A DNA stretch of 64,000 nt from Planotetraspora mira. GTDB lineage: Bacteria; Actinomycetota; Actinomycetes; Streptosporangiales; Streptosporangiaceae. Below are positions 52,622 through 61,840 of the stretch, in pieces. Below the pieces are notes generated by a model. The model saw nothing but the letters and a program-made list of their open reading frames with translations, was not told the origin of the DNA and did not search any database. The translations under genes were made by a program, and so were the position numbers. Numbering within the stretch: the first letter of the stretch is position 1; the number at the start of each line of letters is the position of its first letter. The stretch is taken from NCBI RefSeq assembly GCF_016863275.1, contig NZ_BOOO01000041.1, positions 62,001 through 126,000 on the forward strand. The letters run 5' to 3'.

Positions 52622-54211
52622 ATGTCCGGCAGGCAGCACAGGGAGACGGAGATCGCCCGTCAGGTCCGGGCTCGCGGCCTGGCGGCCGGGCGTGACCTGG
52701 CTCTGATCGCCGACGAGATCCACGAGGTGTGCGGACCGCAGTTCGGCACCACGAAGATCAAGTCGCATCGTCTCTCGAACGGCATCGCCCTCGCCGATGT
52801 GATCGAACAGGTGCGAGCCCTGTTCGAGAGGGACGGCAAGCCCGTTCCCGGCATCGGTGAGACTCTTCTGTCCGCGTACGAGTCGGGCATGAAGAGGCCT
52901 GGCCCCGAGTATCTTCACTACCTGTGTTCGGTCTACCGGGTCGAGCCGGCCGCCTTGGGATTCGAAGGTCCCTGCATCTGCGGCCATGCCCACCTGGCGC
53001 CCGGCGGTCCCGGTGGTGGGGACTCGAAAGAAGAACGACCCGACACTTCCCCCGGGCTGCGTCAGCTGCTGGTCTCTTCGGACAGCGGTTGCCCTCCCAC
53101 CGACGGGGGCGAGGAGGACGAGAACGTGCTACGCAGGACGCTGTTGAAGCTTCTCGCCGGCAGTGCTGGTGTCACTGCCGGCGTCGGCATGGACAGCCAG
53201 TTGCTCGGCGCGGTGGACAACGTCCGGCGGAAGATGGACGACACCATGGTGTCGGCCACCGTTTCCCCGGCGATGCTCGACCAGTGGGAGCAGTCCACCA
53301 CCGGCTTCGGTCGGCAATATATGAACACCCCGCCCCTACGGCTCCTCTGCGACGTCCTGCTGGAGTTCTCCACGGTCCGCAAGGCCATGGAGCGCCGCCA
53401 GCCCGTCGACGTGCAGGAACGACTGTGCCGGATGGCCGCCCAGCTCTCCGGGCTGTGCGGGATGATCATGATCGACCTCGGCGACCACCGCCTGGCCCGC
53501 TCGTTCTTCCGTACCGGGCGCACCGCTGCCGACGAGACCGGCGACCGCGCGCTCCGCGCCTGGGTCACCGCTCGTGAGGCGCTGGTGCCGCTCTACTACG
53601 GCGACCCGCGCGAGGCGCTGTCGCTGGCGAAGAAGAGCCGCGACATGGCGGGGCACACTCCCTGTGCGGCCAGGACGATGGCACCCGTCGTCGAGGCCAG
53701 GGCCCTGGCGATGCTGGCGGGCTCCAACGGGTCCCGGCAGGACGTGGTGGAGCAGGCCAAGCGGGCGCTGCACCGGGCCAGACAGGCTTTCTCCCAGATG
53801 AGCGCGGACGACCAGGAGGACGCGGCCTTCGGGTACACCGAGCGCCAGCTCTACTTCTACCAGGGCGACGTCCTGGTGAAGCTGGGCCAGACGCTGGAGG
53901 CCGACGTGGTCCTGGAACAGGCGCTGGGAAAGTATTCGGGCGAGGATCTTCTCGACCAGACGCTCATCCGGTTCGACCGCGCGATGTGCCGCTTCATCGA
54001 GGGCGACATCGAGGAGGCGCTGCACATGGCCAGTCAGGCCGTCGAGGCCTTCGCTCCCGACGACATCCCCCAACTGGCCATGCGACCGGCCGCTGATCTG
54101 ATCAAGGCCATCCAGGCCAAGCACGGCGACCTGCCGCAACTGCGGGCCTTCCGTGACAGTCTCATGCCGGGGGAGTCCAACCCGTCGGCACCCGGCGTCG
54201 ACGTCCTGTAA
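52622..54211 (+). CDS. XRE-type helix-turn-helix regulator with TPR repeats
   Basis: The 529-residue protein has an N-terminal DNA-binding part (residues ~20-115; ETLLSAYESGMKRPGPEYLH, LCSVYRVEPAALGF), a Gly/Ser/Asp-rich linker with several Cys (CICGHAH), and a hydrophobic segment VLRRTLLKLLAGSAGVTAG near 171-190. A long alpha-helical TPR-like region follows (LARSFFRTGRTAADETGDRA, FYQGDVLVKLGQTLEADVVL). HTH plus TPR is the plan of peptide-responsive regulators (RRNPP type) and of actinomycete developmental regulators. Three genes follow on the same strand, including a 24-codon gene, so it may respond to a peptide. Confidence 0.82.
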   Translation: MSGRQHRETEIARQVRARGLAAGRDLALIADEIHEVCGPQFGTTKIKSHRLSNGIALADVIEQVRALFERDGKPVPGIGETLLSAYESGMKRPGPEYLHYLCSVYRVEPAALGFEGPCICGHAHLAPGGPGGGDSKEERPDTSPGLRQLLVSSDSGCPPTDGGEEDENVLRRTLLKLLAGSAGVTAGVGMDSQLLGAVDNVRRKMDDTMVSATVSPAMLDQWEQSTTGFGRQYMNTPPLRLLCDVLLEFSTVRKAMERRQPVDVQERLCRMAAQLSGLCGMIMIDLGDHRLARSFFRTGRTAADETGDRALRAWVTAREALVPLYYGDPREALSLAKKSRDMAGHTPCAARTMAPVVEARALAMLAGSNGSRQDVVEQAKRALHRARQAFSQMSADDQEDAAFGYTERQLYFYQGDVLVKLGQTLEADVVLEQALGKYSGEDLLDQTLIRFDRAMCRFIEGDIEEALHMASQAVEAFAPDDIPQLAMRPAADLIKAIQAKHGDLPQLRAFRDSLMPGESNPSAPGVDVL

Positions 54212-54233
54212 CGGGACCTGTGAAGGGCACGAC

Positions 54234-54737
54234 ATGGTGGCGGTCCTGAAGATCCGGCAGTACCGCTGGTCCGATCTCGACGCGGTCTGGACGCTGCATC
54301 AGATCGGCCTGGCCCAGGTGGGTCTCCTGCCGGGGGACGGCGTCTACTACGACGACGACTTCCCGAGGATCAGTGAGGTCTACCTGGCCGATCGCGGCGA
54401 CTTCCTCATCGGCGAGGTGGCCGGCTCAGGAATCGTCGCGATGGGGGGCCTGCGCCGGGTCGACGACCAGACGGCGGAGATGTGCAGGCTTCGGGTGCAT
54501 CCGGAGTACCAGCGCCGGGGCTTCGGCGCCCAGATCATGGAGGCGCTGGAGCAGCGGGCCGGTCAACTCGGCTACACACTGCTGCGCGGTGACACCACTC
54601 TGCAACAGGTCGCAGCTCTGGAGCTCTACCGCAAGTCGGGCTGGCGTGAGCTCCGCAGGGAGGCCCGAGGCGACACCGTGGTGCTTTATGGCGAAAAGCG
54701 ACTCAATGCCGAGGTTTCGCGACTTTTCACCCGATAG
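54234..54737 (+). CDS. GNAT-family N-acetyltransferase
   Basis: ATG 54234 gives 167 aa. The acetyl-CoA loop is RVHPEYQRRGFGAQIMEALE, followed by LRGDTTLQQVAALELYRKSG with the conserved AxxLYxKxGW ending. It lies 22 bp after the TPR regulator and 80 bp before the 24-codon gene, so it may belong to the same transcription unit. Its substrate could be the small peptide or an unrelated amine; nothing in the sequence decides. Confidence 0.87.
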   Translation: MVAVLKIRQYRWSDLDAVWTLHQIGLAQVGLLPGDGVYYDDDFPRISEVYLADRGDFLIGEVAGSGIVAMGGLRRVDDQTAEMCRLRVHPEYQRRGFGAQIMEALEQRAGQLGYTLLRGDTTLQQVAALELYRKSGWRELRREARGDTVVLYGEKRLNAEVSRLFTR

Positions 54738-54817
54738 AGAATGCCTTTGAGGCCTTGGCGGATCGCTGATTTGTACTAATACTTGTGCCTTATCCGTTAA
54801 ACGGGGAAAGAGGCATA

Positions 54818-54892
54818 ATGAAGAAGATCATTGTCCGCAAGCCCGGCACGATGAAGCTCACAGGAACATCGAGCGTCATCCACAAGGGGTGA
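54818..54892 (+). CDS. 24-aa cationic peptide gene coupled to a TPR protein
   Basis: ATG 54818 follows the strong ribosome binding site AAAGAGG five bases upstream. It encodes 24 residues beginning MKKIIVRKPGTMKLT and ending SSVIHKG, basic throughout and without a transmembrane helix. The TGA (54890-54892) overlaps the GTG start (54889) of the TPR gene, so both are translationally coupled. The size, ribosome binding site and coupling mark it as a real gene: a precursor, signalling or leader peptide. Too short to compare by eye with known families; no Cys, so not a thioether precursor. Confidence 0.7.
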   Translation: MKKIIVRKPGTMKLTGTSSVIHKG

Positions 54893-56895
54893 AGGAGAAC
54901 CTTCGCCACATCTGGGTTCGGGGGAACCTCTCCCGCGATCGCGTGGCGGCGCTCCGCTCTCTGGAGTTGCCCGCCCTCCTGACGCCCGTGATCAACGGGC
55001 ATCGACGGCTGCGCGGTCCGTACTCGGTCGGCAGCGTCATTTTGCGCGAGCTCGTACCGGTCGCATTGGAGCGTTCCCCTGACCTGGTGGCACGACACGA
55101 CATCGAGATCCGCGCCGCCGCACCTGATCTGCGGCACCTGGTGCCCCTACGGCGGGAGCCCATCGAGGCCCGCCTGCCGGAGAACGAGCGGATCCTCGTG
55201 CCGGCCCCGCGCCGGACGTTGCGCATCGCCAATGGACTCGCCGAGTTCATCCGCGACTGCCTGCCCGGCCCGCGCTCACTGGTCGTGGACAACCTGCATC
55301 AGGCTGATCCCACCGACCGCGAGTTGCTGACCGTGCTGGCGCGCCGGGTGGGTCGGCTCACCCTCGCGGTGGGCTCCCCGGAGCGACCGTTCAGCGGGTC
55401 AGGCGAACCGGTCGTCGTCGACGCCGTAGCCCAGGAGGGCGACACCGGCGGCTCACCCGAGGACTACGTGAGGTCCGACGGCACCTCCGACGACTCCCCG
55501 GCCTATCAGGCGTATCTCGCCCTCTCCCCGGACGAGCGGGCGAACCTGCATGATCGGCGGGCCGTCGAGCTGACCGGCGAGTTCGCGCTGGGTGCCGTGC
55601 CGTACCACCTGGAGCACGGCAGTGACCCCGAGGCCGCGGTGCGGGCCTTGTGGGAGGCCGTGGACCACTGCATCACCGAGGGGTTCCTGGACGCCGTCGC
55701 CGAACTGGGCCCGCGCGGCCTGCGCCTCGCCGAGAGCGGCTCCGATCTCTGGTGGCGGTTCACGCAGCGCACGGCGACCGCGCTGGGCGGACTGGGCCGC
55801 CGTGACCGGGCCCTGGACCTCTACGAGCAGGCACGGCGCGAGAGCATGGATCCGGTCGTCCACGCGGCCTCCGCGTACGGCACGGCCATGCTGGACGCCC
55901 GCCATCCGGACCCGGAGAAGCGGGATCTGGGCCGGGCCACCGGCTGGATCAACGAGGCTGTGGCGATCTCCACACTGCTGCCCGACCGGAGTGAACGGGC
56001 CTTCAAGCTCGGGTTCGACCAGAACGGCCGTGCGCTGATCGAGCTCCGGCAGGGCCGGGTCGCGTCCGCTCTCCACCTCGTGGAGTCGGCGATCGACCTC
56101 GCTGAGCGCGACCTGCCCGAGGGCGTGCACCCGGTGCATCGCATGGTTCTGTTCGCCAACCGCGCCCAGTTGCTCGCGCGGACCGGCCGGGCCAAGGACG
56201 CGCTGCGTGATCTCGACCGGGCCATCGCCATCGATCCCTGTTTCCCCGACCACTACCTCGACCGGGGCAACCTGCTGCTGGAGCTCGGTCGCCCGGACGA
56301 CGCGCTGGCCGACTACGAGACCGCGATGCGGGTGAGCCCGCCCCTGCCCGAGGCGTACTACAACCGGGCCGAGCTGCGCCTGGCGGCCGGCGATCTGGAG
56401 TCGGCCAGGGCCGACCTCGATCACGTGCTGGAGCTGGATCCGGGCTACCTCAACGCATATGTGAACCGCGCCGGGATCCTGGAGATGCTGGGCGAGCACG
56501 ACGCGGCTCGCGAGGACGTGGCGGCGGGACTGGCCCTCGACCCCGGGAACGCCCACCTGCACGGCGTCCTCGGCCAGCTGGAGACGGCGGCGGGCCGGTT
56601 CGCGGACGCCGGGAAGGCGTTCGACGCGGCGGTGGAGGCCGATCCCGGCCTGGCGTCGGCCTGGGCCAACCGGGCCATTCTGCGTTACGAGAGCGGGGAC
56701 GCCGCCGGCGCCGTCGACGATCTCACCCGGGCGATCGAGCTGGGGGACGACCCCGCGCTCTACTTCAACCGGGCCACCGCCCTGGACGCCCTGGGACGTG
56801 CGGAGGAGGCCGGGCTCGACCTGCGCCGGGCCTGCGATCTCGCGCCTGACGACCCCGACATCCGGGAGGCGCTCGAACGGCACGTGGCCGGCTGA
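54889..56895 (+). CDS. TPR protein with degenerate STAND/AAA-like N-terminal domain
   Basis: The 668-residue protein begins MKENLRHIWVRGNLSRDRVA. Residues 1-190 look like the ATPase part of a STAND/LuxR-type protein: HRRLRGPYSVGSVILRELVP, RTLRIANGLAEFIRDCLPGP, and a Walker-B-like SLVVDNLHQADPTDRELLTV. But no Walker A (GxxxxGK[ST]) is present, so it is probably a pseudo-ATPase. Residues 420-660 hold about seven TPR repeats (DALRDLDRAIAIDPCFPDHY, DDALADYETAMRVSPPLPEA and similar). TPRs bind peptides; the coupled 24-aa peptide is the obvious candidate ligand. Confidence 0.8.
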   Translation: MKENLRHIWVRGNLSRDRVAALRSLELPALLTPVINGHRRLRGPYSVGSVILRELVPVALERSPDLVARHDIEIRAAAPDLRHLVPLRREPIEARLPENERILVPAPRRTLRIANGLAEFIRDCLPGPRSLVVDNLHQADPTDRELLTVLARRVGRLTLAVGSPERPFSGSGEPVVVDAVAQEGDTGGSPEDYVRSDGTSDDSPAYQAYLALSPDERANLHDRRAVELTGEFALGAVPYHLEHGSDPEAAVRALWEAVDHCITEGFLDAVAELGPRGLRLAESGSDLWWRFTQRTATALGGLGRRDRALDLYEQARRESMDPVVHAASAYGTAMLDARHPDPEKRDLGRATGWINEAVAISTLLPDRSERAFKLGFDQNGRALIELRQGRVASALHLVESAIDLAERDLPEGVHPVHRMVLFANRAQLLARTGRAKDALRDLDRAIAIDPCFPDHYLDRGNLLLELGRPDDALADYETAMRVSPPLPEAYYNRAELRLAAGDLESARADLDHVLELDPGYLNAYVNRAGILEMLGEHDAAREDVAAGLALDPGNAHLHGVLGQLETAAGRFADAGKAFDAAVEADPGLASAWANRAILRYESGDAAGAVDDLTRAIELGDDPALYFNRATALDALGRAEEAGLDLRRACDLAPDDPDIREALERHVAG

Positions 56896-56987
56896 TCGGG
56901 TGTCGGGCCAAGGTCGCTCCCGGCCGTCCCAGGCCGTACCCCTAGGCTGGGTCGAGTCGTAACGCACCCCTCGCCGAGGACCAACGT

Positions 56988-57836
56988 ATGAGTGCTGAGT
57001 ATGTGCTGACCCTGTCCTGCCCGGACCGTCCCGGAGTGGTCGCCGCCGTCTCCGGGATCCTGGCGGGGCATGACTGCAATATCACCGAGAGCCAGCAGTT
57101 CGGCGACCCGATCGCGCAGCGCTTCTTCATGCGCGTGCAGTTCGTCAGCGGGCTGGGGCTCGACGAGCTCCGTACGGCTTTCGCCGTGCTCATTCCGGAG
57201 TTCAGCATGGAGCTCCAGCTGTTCGACCGGGCGGTGAAGACGCGGGCGCTCGTGCTGGTCAGCAAGTTCGACCACTGTCTCAACGATCTTCTTTACCGGG
57301 TGCGCTCCGGCCTGCTGGCCGTCGACATCGTCGGCGTGGCCTCCAACCACCCCGACCTGCGGCCGCTGACCCAGTCGTACGGCGTCGACTACCACCACCT
57401 CCCGGTCACGCCCGACACCCGGGCGAAGCAGGAGGCCGAGATCCTCACCCTGGTCGACCACTACCAGGCCGACGTGGTCGTGCTCGCCCGCTACATGCAG
57501 GTGCTGTCCGACGACGTGTGCGCGAAGCTCGCCGGGCGGATGATCAACATCCACCACTCGTTCCTGCCGTCGTTCAAGGGCGCCAAGCCGTACCACCAGG
57601 CGCATTCGCGCGGAGTCAAGCTGATCGGCGCGACCGCGCACTATGTGACCACGGACCTCGACGAGGGGCCGATCATCGAGCAGGAGGTCGCCCGGGTGAA
57701 CCACACGCATTCCCCGGACGACCTGGTCGCGATGGGCCGTGACGTCGAGAGCCGGGCCCTGGCCCGGGCCGTCGGCTGGCACGCGGAGCACCGCGTGCTG
57801 CTCGACGGCCACAAGACGGTCATCTTCCCGCGCTGA
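56988..57836 (+). CDS. purU: Formyltetrahydrofolate deformylase
   Basis: The 282-residue protein has an N-terminal ACT domain (VLTLSCPDRPGVVAAVSGIL, GHDCNITESQQFGDP) and a C-terminal formyltransferase-type domain: VVLARYMQVLSDDVCAKLAG, INIHHSFLPSFKGAKPYHQA, GATAHYVTTDLDEGPIIEQE, with catalytic His in IHHSFLP and Asp in TDLDEGPI. It releases formate from 10-formyl-THF for purine synthesis and folate balance. Its stop is overlapped by 17 bp by the convergent peptidase gene. Confidence 0.95.
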   Translation: MSAEYVLTLSCPDRPGVVAAVSGILAGHDCNITESQQFGDPIAQRFFMRVQFVSGLGLDELRTAFAVLIPEFSMELQLFDRAVKTRALVLVSKFDHCLNDLLYRVRSGLLAVDIVGVASNHPDLRPLTQSYGVDYHHLPVTPDTRAKQEAEILTLVDHYQADVVVLARYMQVLSDDVCAKLAGRMINIHHSFLPSFKGAKPYHQAHSRGVKLIGATAHYVTTDLDEGPIIEQEVARVNHTHSPDDLVAMGRDVESRALARAVGWHAEHRVLLDGHKTVIFPR

Positions 57837-59892
57837 CCTCCAGGCCCGTGTGACGGGCCAGGAAGGCGAGTTGGTCGGCCGCGAGCTCCACGGACTTGCT
57901 CACGGCACGGGCGCCGTGGCCGACCTCGGTCTCGTTGCGCAGGAGGATCGGGCGGTCCCCGGCCTGGGCGTGCTGGAGGGCCGCCGCCATCTTCCAGGCG
58001 TGCAGCGGATGCACCCGCGTGTCCGAGCCGAAGACGGTGAACAACGTGGCCGGGTAGGACACGCCCTCGCGGATGCGGTGGAGGGGCGAATAGCCCCACA
58101 ACCAGCCGAACTCCTCGGGGACGTCGGCCGAGCCGTACTCGACGTTCCAGGTCGCGCCGAGGCCGAACTTCTCGTAGCGGATCATGTCGAGCAGCGGGGC
58201 GGAGCACACCACCGCCGCGTACAGGTCGGGCCGTTGGGTCAGGGCCGCGCCCACGAGGAGGCCTCCGTTGGAGCCGCCGGAGATCGCGAGCCGGTCGGAC
58301 GCGGTCACGCCCGTCTCGATCAGATGCTCGGCCGCCGCGTGGAGATCGTCGAAGACGTTCTGCTTGTTGCCGAGCATGCCCGCGCGATGCCAGCGCTCGC
58401 CCTCCTCGCCGCCGCCGCGAAGCTGCGCGATGGCGTAGACGCCACCGGCCTCGACCCAGGCCAGCGTCGAGGCGGAGAATCCGGGGGTCATCGAGATGCC
58501 GAAGCCGCCGTAGCCGTACAGGATGGTGGGCCGGGGCCCCGAGCCCTCGCGGGAGACGACGAGCATGTGGACCTCGGTGCCGTCCTTGGAGCGGTAGACC
58601 ACCTGCTCCGTGCGCACCTGCGGCACCTCGACCGCGCCGGGGGGAGCCTCCCAGAGGGTGGTCTCGCCGGTCAGCACGTCGAACCGGTAGACGGCCGTGG
58701 GGGTGACGTTGTCCGTGTAGCTGAACCAGGCCTCGTGGCCGCCTTCCGGGCGCTCGACGATTCCGCCGATGGAGCCGAGCCCGGGCACCGGGACCTTCCC
58801 GACCCGGTCGCCGCTCTCCAGGGCGTGGATCGAGATCTCGGAGATCGCGTGCCTGGTCCAGCCGACGAGCATGACGGGTTCGGCGGCCTCGTCGAGGATG
58901 GCGAAGTCGGACAGCACGGCCTCGTCGTCCTCGGGGATCAGATCCCGCCAGTGCTCGGGTGTGGGCGTCTCCGGTGAGGTGACGCAGACCCTGCCGCGCG
59001 GGGCGTCGAGGTCGGTGAACACGTAGAGCCTGCCGTCCCTGCCGAACAGCAGCCCGGTCTGGGCGTCCACATCCTGCTGGACGGTGACCAGTTCCGGGGC
59101 CTCGGCCGGCGAGGCCTCCAGGTCGGCCACCCACAGGTCGTTGCGCGGAGCCGTGCCGCGTGACGCGGAGACCGACAGCCACCGGCCGTCACGCGAGACC
59201 GAGACACCGTAGTAGTTGGTCTTCTCCAGGCCGTCACCGAAGATCATCACGTCGTCGTCGGGCGACTGCCCGACCTTGTGGAGGTAGACGCGGCGGTGGA
59301 ACTGCTCCTCGCCCTCGGGAACGGCGGAGGGGGCCAGCTTGCGGACGTAGTAGAACGCCTCGCCGCCGGGCAGCCAGGCGATGGGGGAGTAGCGGCACCG
59401 GTCGATCGGGCCCTCGATGATCGTCCCGTCGGCGACGTCGATCACATAGAGCATCGACTCCTCGTCGCCGCCCACCGAGATCTGGTACGCCAGCCGGTTG
59501 CCCTCCTTGTCCGGCTGGTAGGCGTCCAGCGTGGTGAGGCTGCCGGGGTCGAGGGCGGTGGGGTCGAGCAGCACCCGCTCGCCCCCGGCGTCGCCGACGT
59601 AGAGGACCGGATGCTCCTGATCGGGAGTCCGGCGGGTGAAGAAGCGGCGGTCACCGCGCCACACGGGCGTCCCGATCGAACCCGACTTCAGCAACGCGGC
59701 GACGCGGTCGCGCAGATGGTCGCGGCCGGGGAGGTCGGTGCTCCTGAACAGCGCGTCCTGCGCGTCCAGCCACTCCTTGGTCGCCGGGTCGTCCGGTTCC
59801 TCCAGCCACCGGTACGGATCCGGGACCGGAGTCCCGTGCAGGTCGTCGACGATCTCGTCACGGTGCGCGAGCGGGTAGGGCTGTCGGGTCAT
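57820..59892 (-). CDS. Prolyl oligopeptidase family serine peptidase (S9A)
   Basis: The 690-residue protein begins with the typical POP start (PYPLAHRDEIVDDLHGTPVP, DPYRWLEEPDDPATKEWLDA), then a beta-propeller. The catalytic domain follows: GYGGFGISMTPGFSASTLAW, LRGGGEEGERWHRAGMLGNK (oxyanion region), RLAISGGSNGGLLVGAALTQ with the catalytic Ser. The charge-relay acid is expected in TVFGSDTRVHPLHAWK and the His in EVGHGAR near the C-terminus. No signal peptide, so cytoplasmic; hydrolyses short peptides after proline. Confidence 0.93.
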   Translation of the reverse strand: MTRQPYPLAHRDEIVDDLHGTPVPDPYRWLEEPDDPATKEWLDAQDALFRSTDLPGRDHLRDRVAALLKSGSIGTPVWRGDRRFFTRRTPDQEHPVLYVGDAGGERVLLDPTALDPGSLTTLDAYQPDKEGNRLAYQISVGGDEESMLYVIDVADGTIIEGPIDRCRYSPIAWLPGGEAFYYVRKLAPSAVPEGEEQFHRRVYLHKVGQSPDDDVMIFGDGLEKTNYYGVSVSRDGRWLSVSASRGTAPRNDLWVADLEASPAEAPELVTVQQDVDAQTGLLFGRDGRLYVFTDLDAPRGRVCVTSPETPTPEHWRDLIPEDDEAVLSDFAILDEAAEPVMLVGWTRHAISEISIHALESGDRVGKVPVPGLGSIGGIVERPEGGHEAWFSYTDNVTPTAVYRFDVLTGETTLWEAPPGAVEVPQVRTEQVVYRSKDGTEVHMLVVSREGSGPRPTILYGYGGFGISMTPGFSASTLAWVEAGGVYAIAQLRGGGEEGERWHRAGMLGNKQNVFDDLHAAAEHLIETGVTASDRLAISGGSNGGLLVGAALTQRPDLYAAVVCSAPLLDMIRYEKFGLGATWNVEYGSADVPEEFGWLWGYSPLHRIREGVSYPATLFTVFGSDTRVHPLHAWKMAAALQHAQAGDRPILLRNETEVGHGARAVSKSVELAADQLAFLARHTGLEVSAGR

Positions 59893-60268
59893 GTTCGCAC
59901 TTTAAAGCAGTTGGCGGCTGGGAGCGTACACACGTCCTCACTCGGCCAAGACGGGAGTAAAGGGACGTCAGTCTGGGCATAACGGGCATCAGGCGTCCCA
60001 ATCGTCGACTCCCGGCCAGGTTATGGGGTGGCGGAGTGGCCGCTCTTAAGGCCACACTTTGGTGAAGGGCGGGCCGTGGTGACCATCCGCTGGACCGTCC
60101 GGCGGAGGTCCTTGTGACGGATGCATCCGGGTCCCAACCGACGGGCCCACAACCAGGGCGCACAGCCGTGCCGGTGACTGGAGTCCCCGGCTATCCGGTG
60201 CCGACGTGTGTGACGGTCACTCCAGGCTGTTCCACGCCGACTTCTGAGATAGCTGTGGAGGCCGGCTG
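59893..60268. other. Intergenic region, 376 bases
   Basis: No gene is convincing. GTGGCC-GCTCTTAA-GGCCAC near 60040-60060 is a short hairpin. The TTTAAAG near 59903 may belong to the peptidase promoter. Confidence 0.35.
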
Positions 60269-60778
60269 ATGCGCCAAGTCCTACTTCTCAATGCCACCTA
60301 CGAGCCGCTCACCACGCTTGCCCTGCACCGGGCCGTCATCCTGGTGCTGAGGGAGAAAGCGGAGGTCGTGCATCGTGACGGGCGGGGCGCGGTGCTCCGC
60401 TCGGCCACCCGCACGCTCGACGTGCCCTCGGTGATCCGGCTACGCCGATATGTTCGAATCCCCTACCGGTCCAGGATTCCGCTCACGCGCGCCGCGCTGA
60501 TGCGCCGTGACGATTTCCGCTGCGCCTACTGCGGGCAGCGGGCCGAGACCATCGACCACGTCATTCCACGTTCCAAGGGAGGCCCTCACACCTGGGAGAA
60601 CTGCGTCGCTTCCTGCATGCCGTGCAATCACAGCAAGGCCGACAGACTGCTGGAGGACCTGGGGTGGACGCTACGCGTCGCCCCGGTGGTGCCACACGGC
60701 GTCCACTGGCGGCTCATCGGCGCGCAGTTCGATGGAGACCCCCAGTGGGCGCCCTACCTGTCGGAGTCCGCGGCATGA
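60269..60778 (+). CDS. HNH endonuclease
   Basis: The 169-residue protein carries an HNH core: FRCAYCGQRAETIDHVIPRS, KGGPHTWENCVASCMPCNHS, with the DH of HNH in TIDHVIPRS, the Asn in WENCV and the final His in CNHSK, plus two CxxC zinc pairs. The N-terminus (RQVLLLNATYEPLTTLALHR) is that of a widespread stand-alone actinobacterial HNH protein. Not part of a restriction or phage cluster here; biological role unclear. Confidence 0.92.
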   Translation: MRQVLLLNATYEPLTTLALHRAVILVLREKAEVVHRDGRGAVLRSATRTLDVPSVIRLRRYVRIPYRSRIPLTRAALMRRDDFRCAYCGQRAETIDHVIPRSKGGPHTWENCVASCMPCNHSKADRLLEDLGWTLRVAPVVPHGVHWRLIGAQFDGDPQWAPYLSESAA

Positions 60779-60788
60779 CGATGGCCGG

Positions 60789-61604
60789 ATGAACTGGACG
60801 TTCACCGCCGACGCAGAGGAATACGCGGCGGCGGCGGAGCCATGGCTGCTCCGCGACCCGGTGCGCAACACGGTCCCGCTTACCGTGCTGCGCGGGTTGC
60901 GGAGCGGCCAGTTCGCGGAGGACCCGCTGATGGGCTGGCTGGCCGACGACGACTCCGTCGCCGGCGCGGTGAGCCACACCCCGCCCTACCCCCTGCTTCT
61001 CGGCTGTGTCCCGCCGGAGAGCCTGCCGTCGCTGGCGGCCGGTCTGATCGAGCTCGACCGGGCGATTCCCGGCGTGAGCGGGCCGCTCGCCCTGGTGGAG
61101 GCCTTCGCCCGGGAATGGTGGCGGCCAGAGGTGGGACGCCGTTCCGAGCGCCTCTACCGGCTCGGCTCTCTCGCACCCTGCACCGTCCCCGGCAAGCCCC
61201 GTACGGCTGTCGCGTCCGACCTCCCGGAGGCCACGCGGTGGTTCGTCGCCTTCCAGAACGAGGCCGAGGTGGATGTCGAGGCTGACCCCACGCCGGTGGT
61301 CTCGGCCCGGATCAACCGGGAGGAGCTGATCTGGTGGGAGGACGGCGACCGGCCGGTCGCGCTCGCCGCGGTGTCTTCGCCCATCGCGGGGATGTCCCGG
61401 GTCGGGCCCGTCTATACCCCGCCTGAGCTGCGACGACGGGGGTACGGCTCGGCGGTGACGCATGCGGTCACGCACAAGGCCCTCGACGACGGCGCCGCCG
61501 AGGTCCTGCTGTTCACCGACCTGGACAACCCCACCTCGAACTCGATCTACCAGAGCCTCGGCTACCGTCCGGTCGAGGACTACGCCTCGATCCGTTTCGG
61601 CTAG
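60789..61604 (+). CDS. GNAT-family acetyltransferase with N-terminal extension
   Basis: ATG 60789 is 10 bp after the HNH gene (271 aa). The C-terminal GNAT domain has VGPVYTPPELRRRGYGSAVT and LFTDLDNPTSNSIYQSLGYR, the usual acetyl-CoA binding and YxxLGY motifs. The N-terminal 130 residues are a second, diverged half-domain, as in GCN5-like proteins of actinomycetes. Substrate unknown. Confidence 0.88.
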   Translation: MNWTFTADAEEYAAAAEPWLLRDPVRNTVPLTVLRGLRSGQFAEDPLMGWLADDDSVAGAVSHTPPYPLLLGCVPPESLPSLAAGLIELDRAIPGVSGPLALVEAFAREWWRPEVGRRSERLYRLGSLAPCTVPGKPRTAVASDLPEATRWFVAFQNEAEVDVEADPTPVVSARINREELIWWEDGDRPVALAAVSSPIAGMSRVGPVYTPPELRRRGYGSAVTHAVTHKALDDGAAEVLLFTDLDNPTSNSIYQSLGYRPVEDYASIRFG

Positions 61605-61630
61605 AAGCGGGCGAGCCGTACCCTGAGGGC

Positions 61631-61840
61631 ATGCCGCGTTACGACTACCGCTGCCGCGCCTGCGGATCGACGTTCGAGCTCAACCGGCCCATGGCCGAGT
61701 CCAACGCCCCGGCGGCCTGCCCGTCGGGACACGACGACACCGTGAAGCTGCTGTCCACGGTCGCGGTCACGGGCAAGGCCGCCGCCGCGCCTCGCCCCGC
61801 GTCCGGCGGAGGTTGTTGCGGCGGCGGTTGTTGCGGCTAG
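61631..61840 (+). CDS. FmdB-family zinc ribbon protein
   Basis: The 69-residue protein starts MPRYDYRCRACGSTFELNRP with CxxC and has a second Cys site at ACPSGH. It ends in a Cys/Gly tail GGGCCGGGCCG typical for actinobacterial FmdB proteins. Regulatory or nucleic-acid-binding role presumed. A diverged copy of the tail coding DNA follows the stop codon (see findings). Confidence 0.88.
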   Translation: MPRYDYRCRACGSTFELNRPMAESNAPAACPSGHDDTVKLLSTVAVTGKAAAAPRPASGGGCCGGGCCG

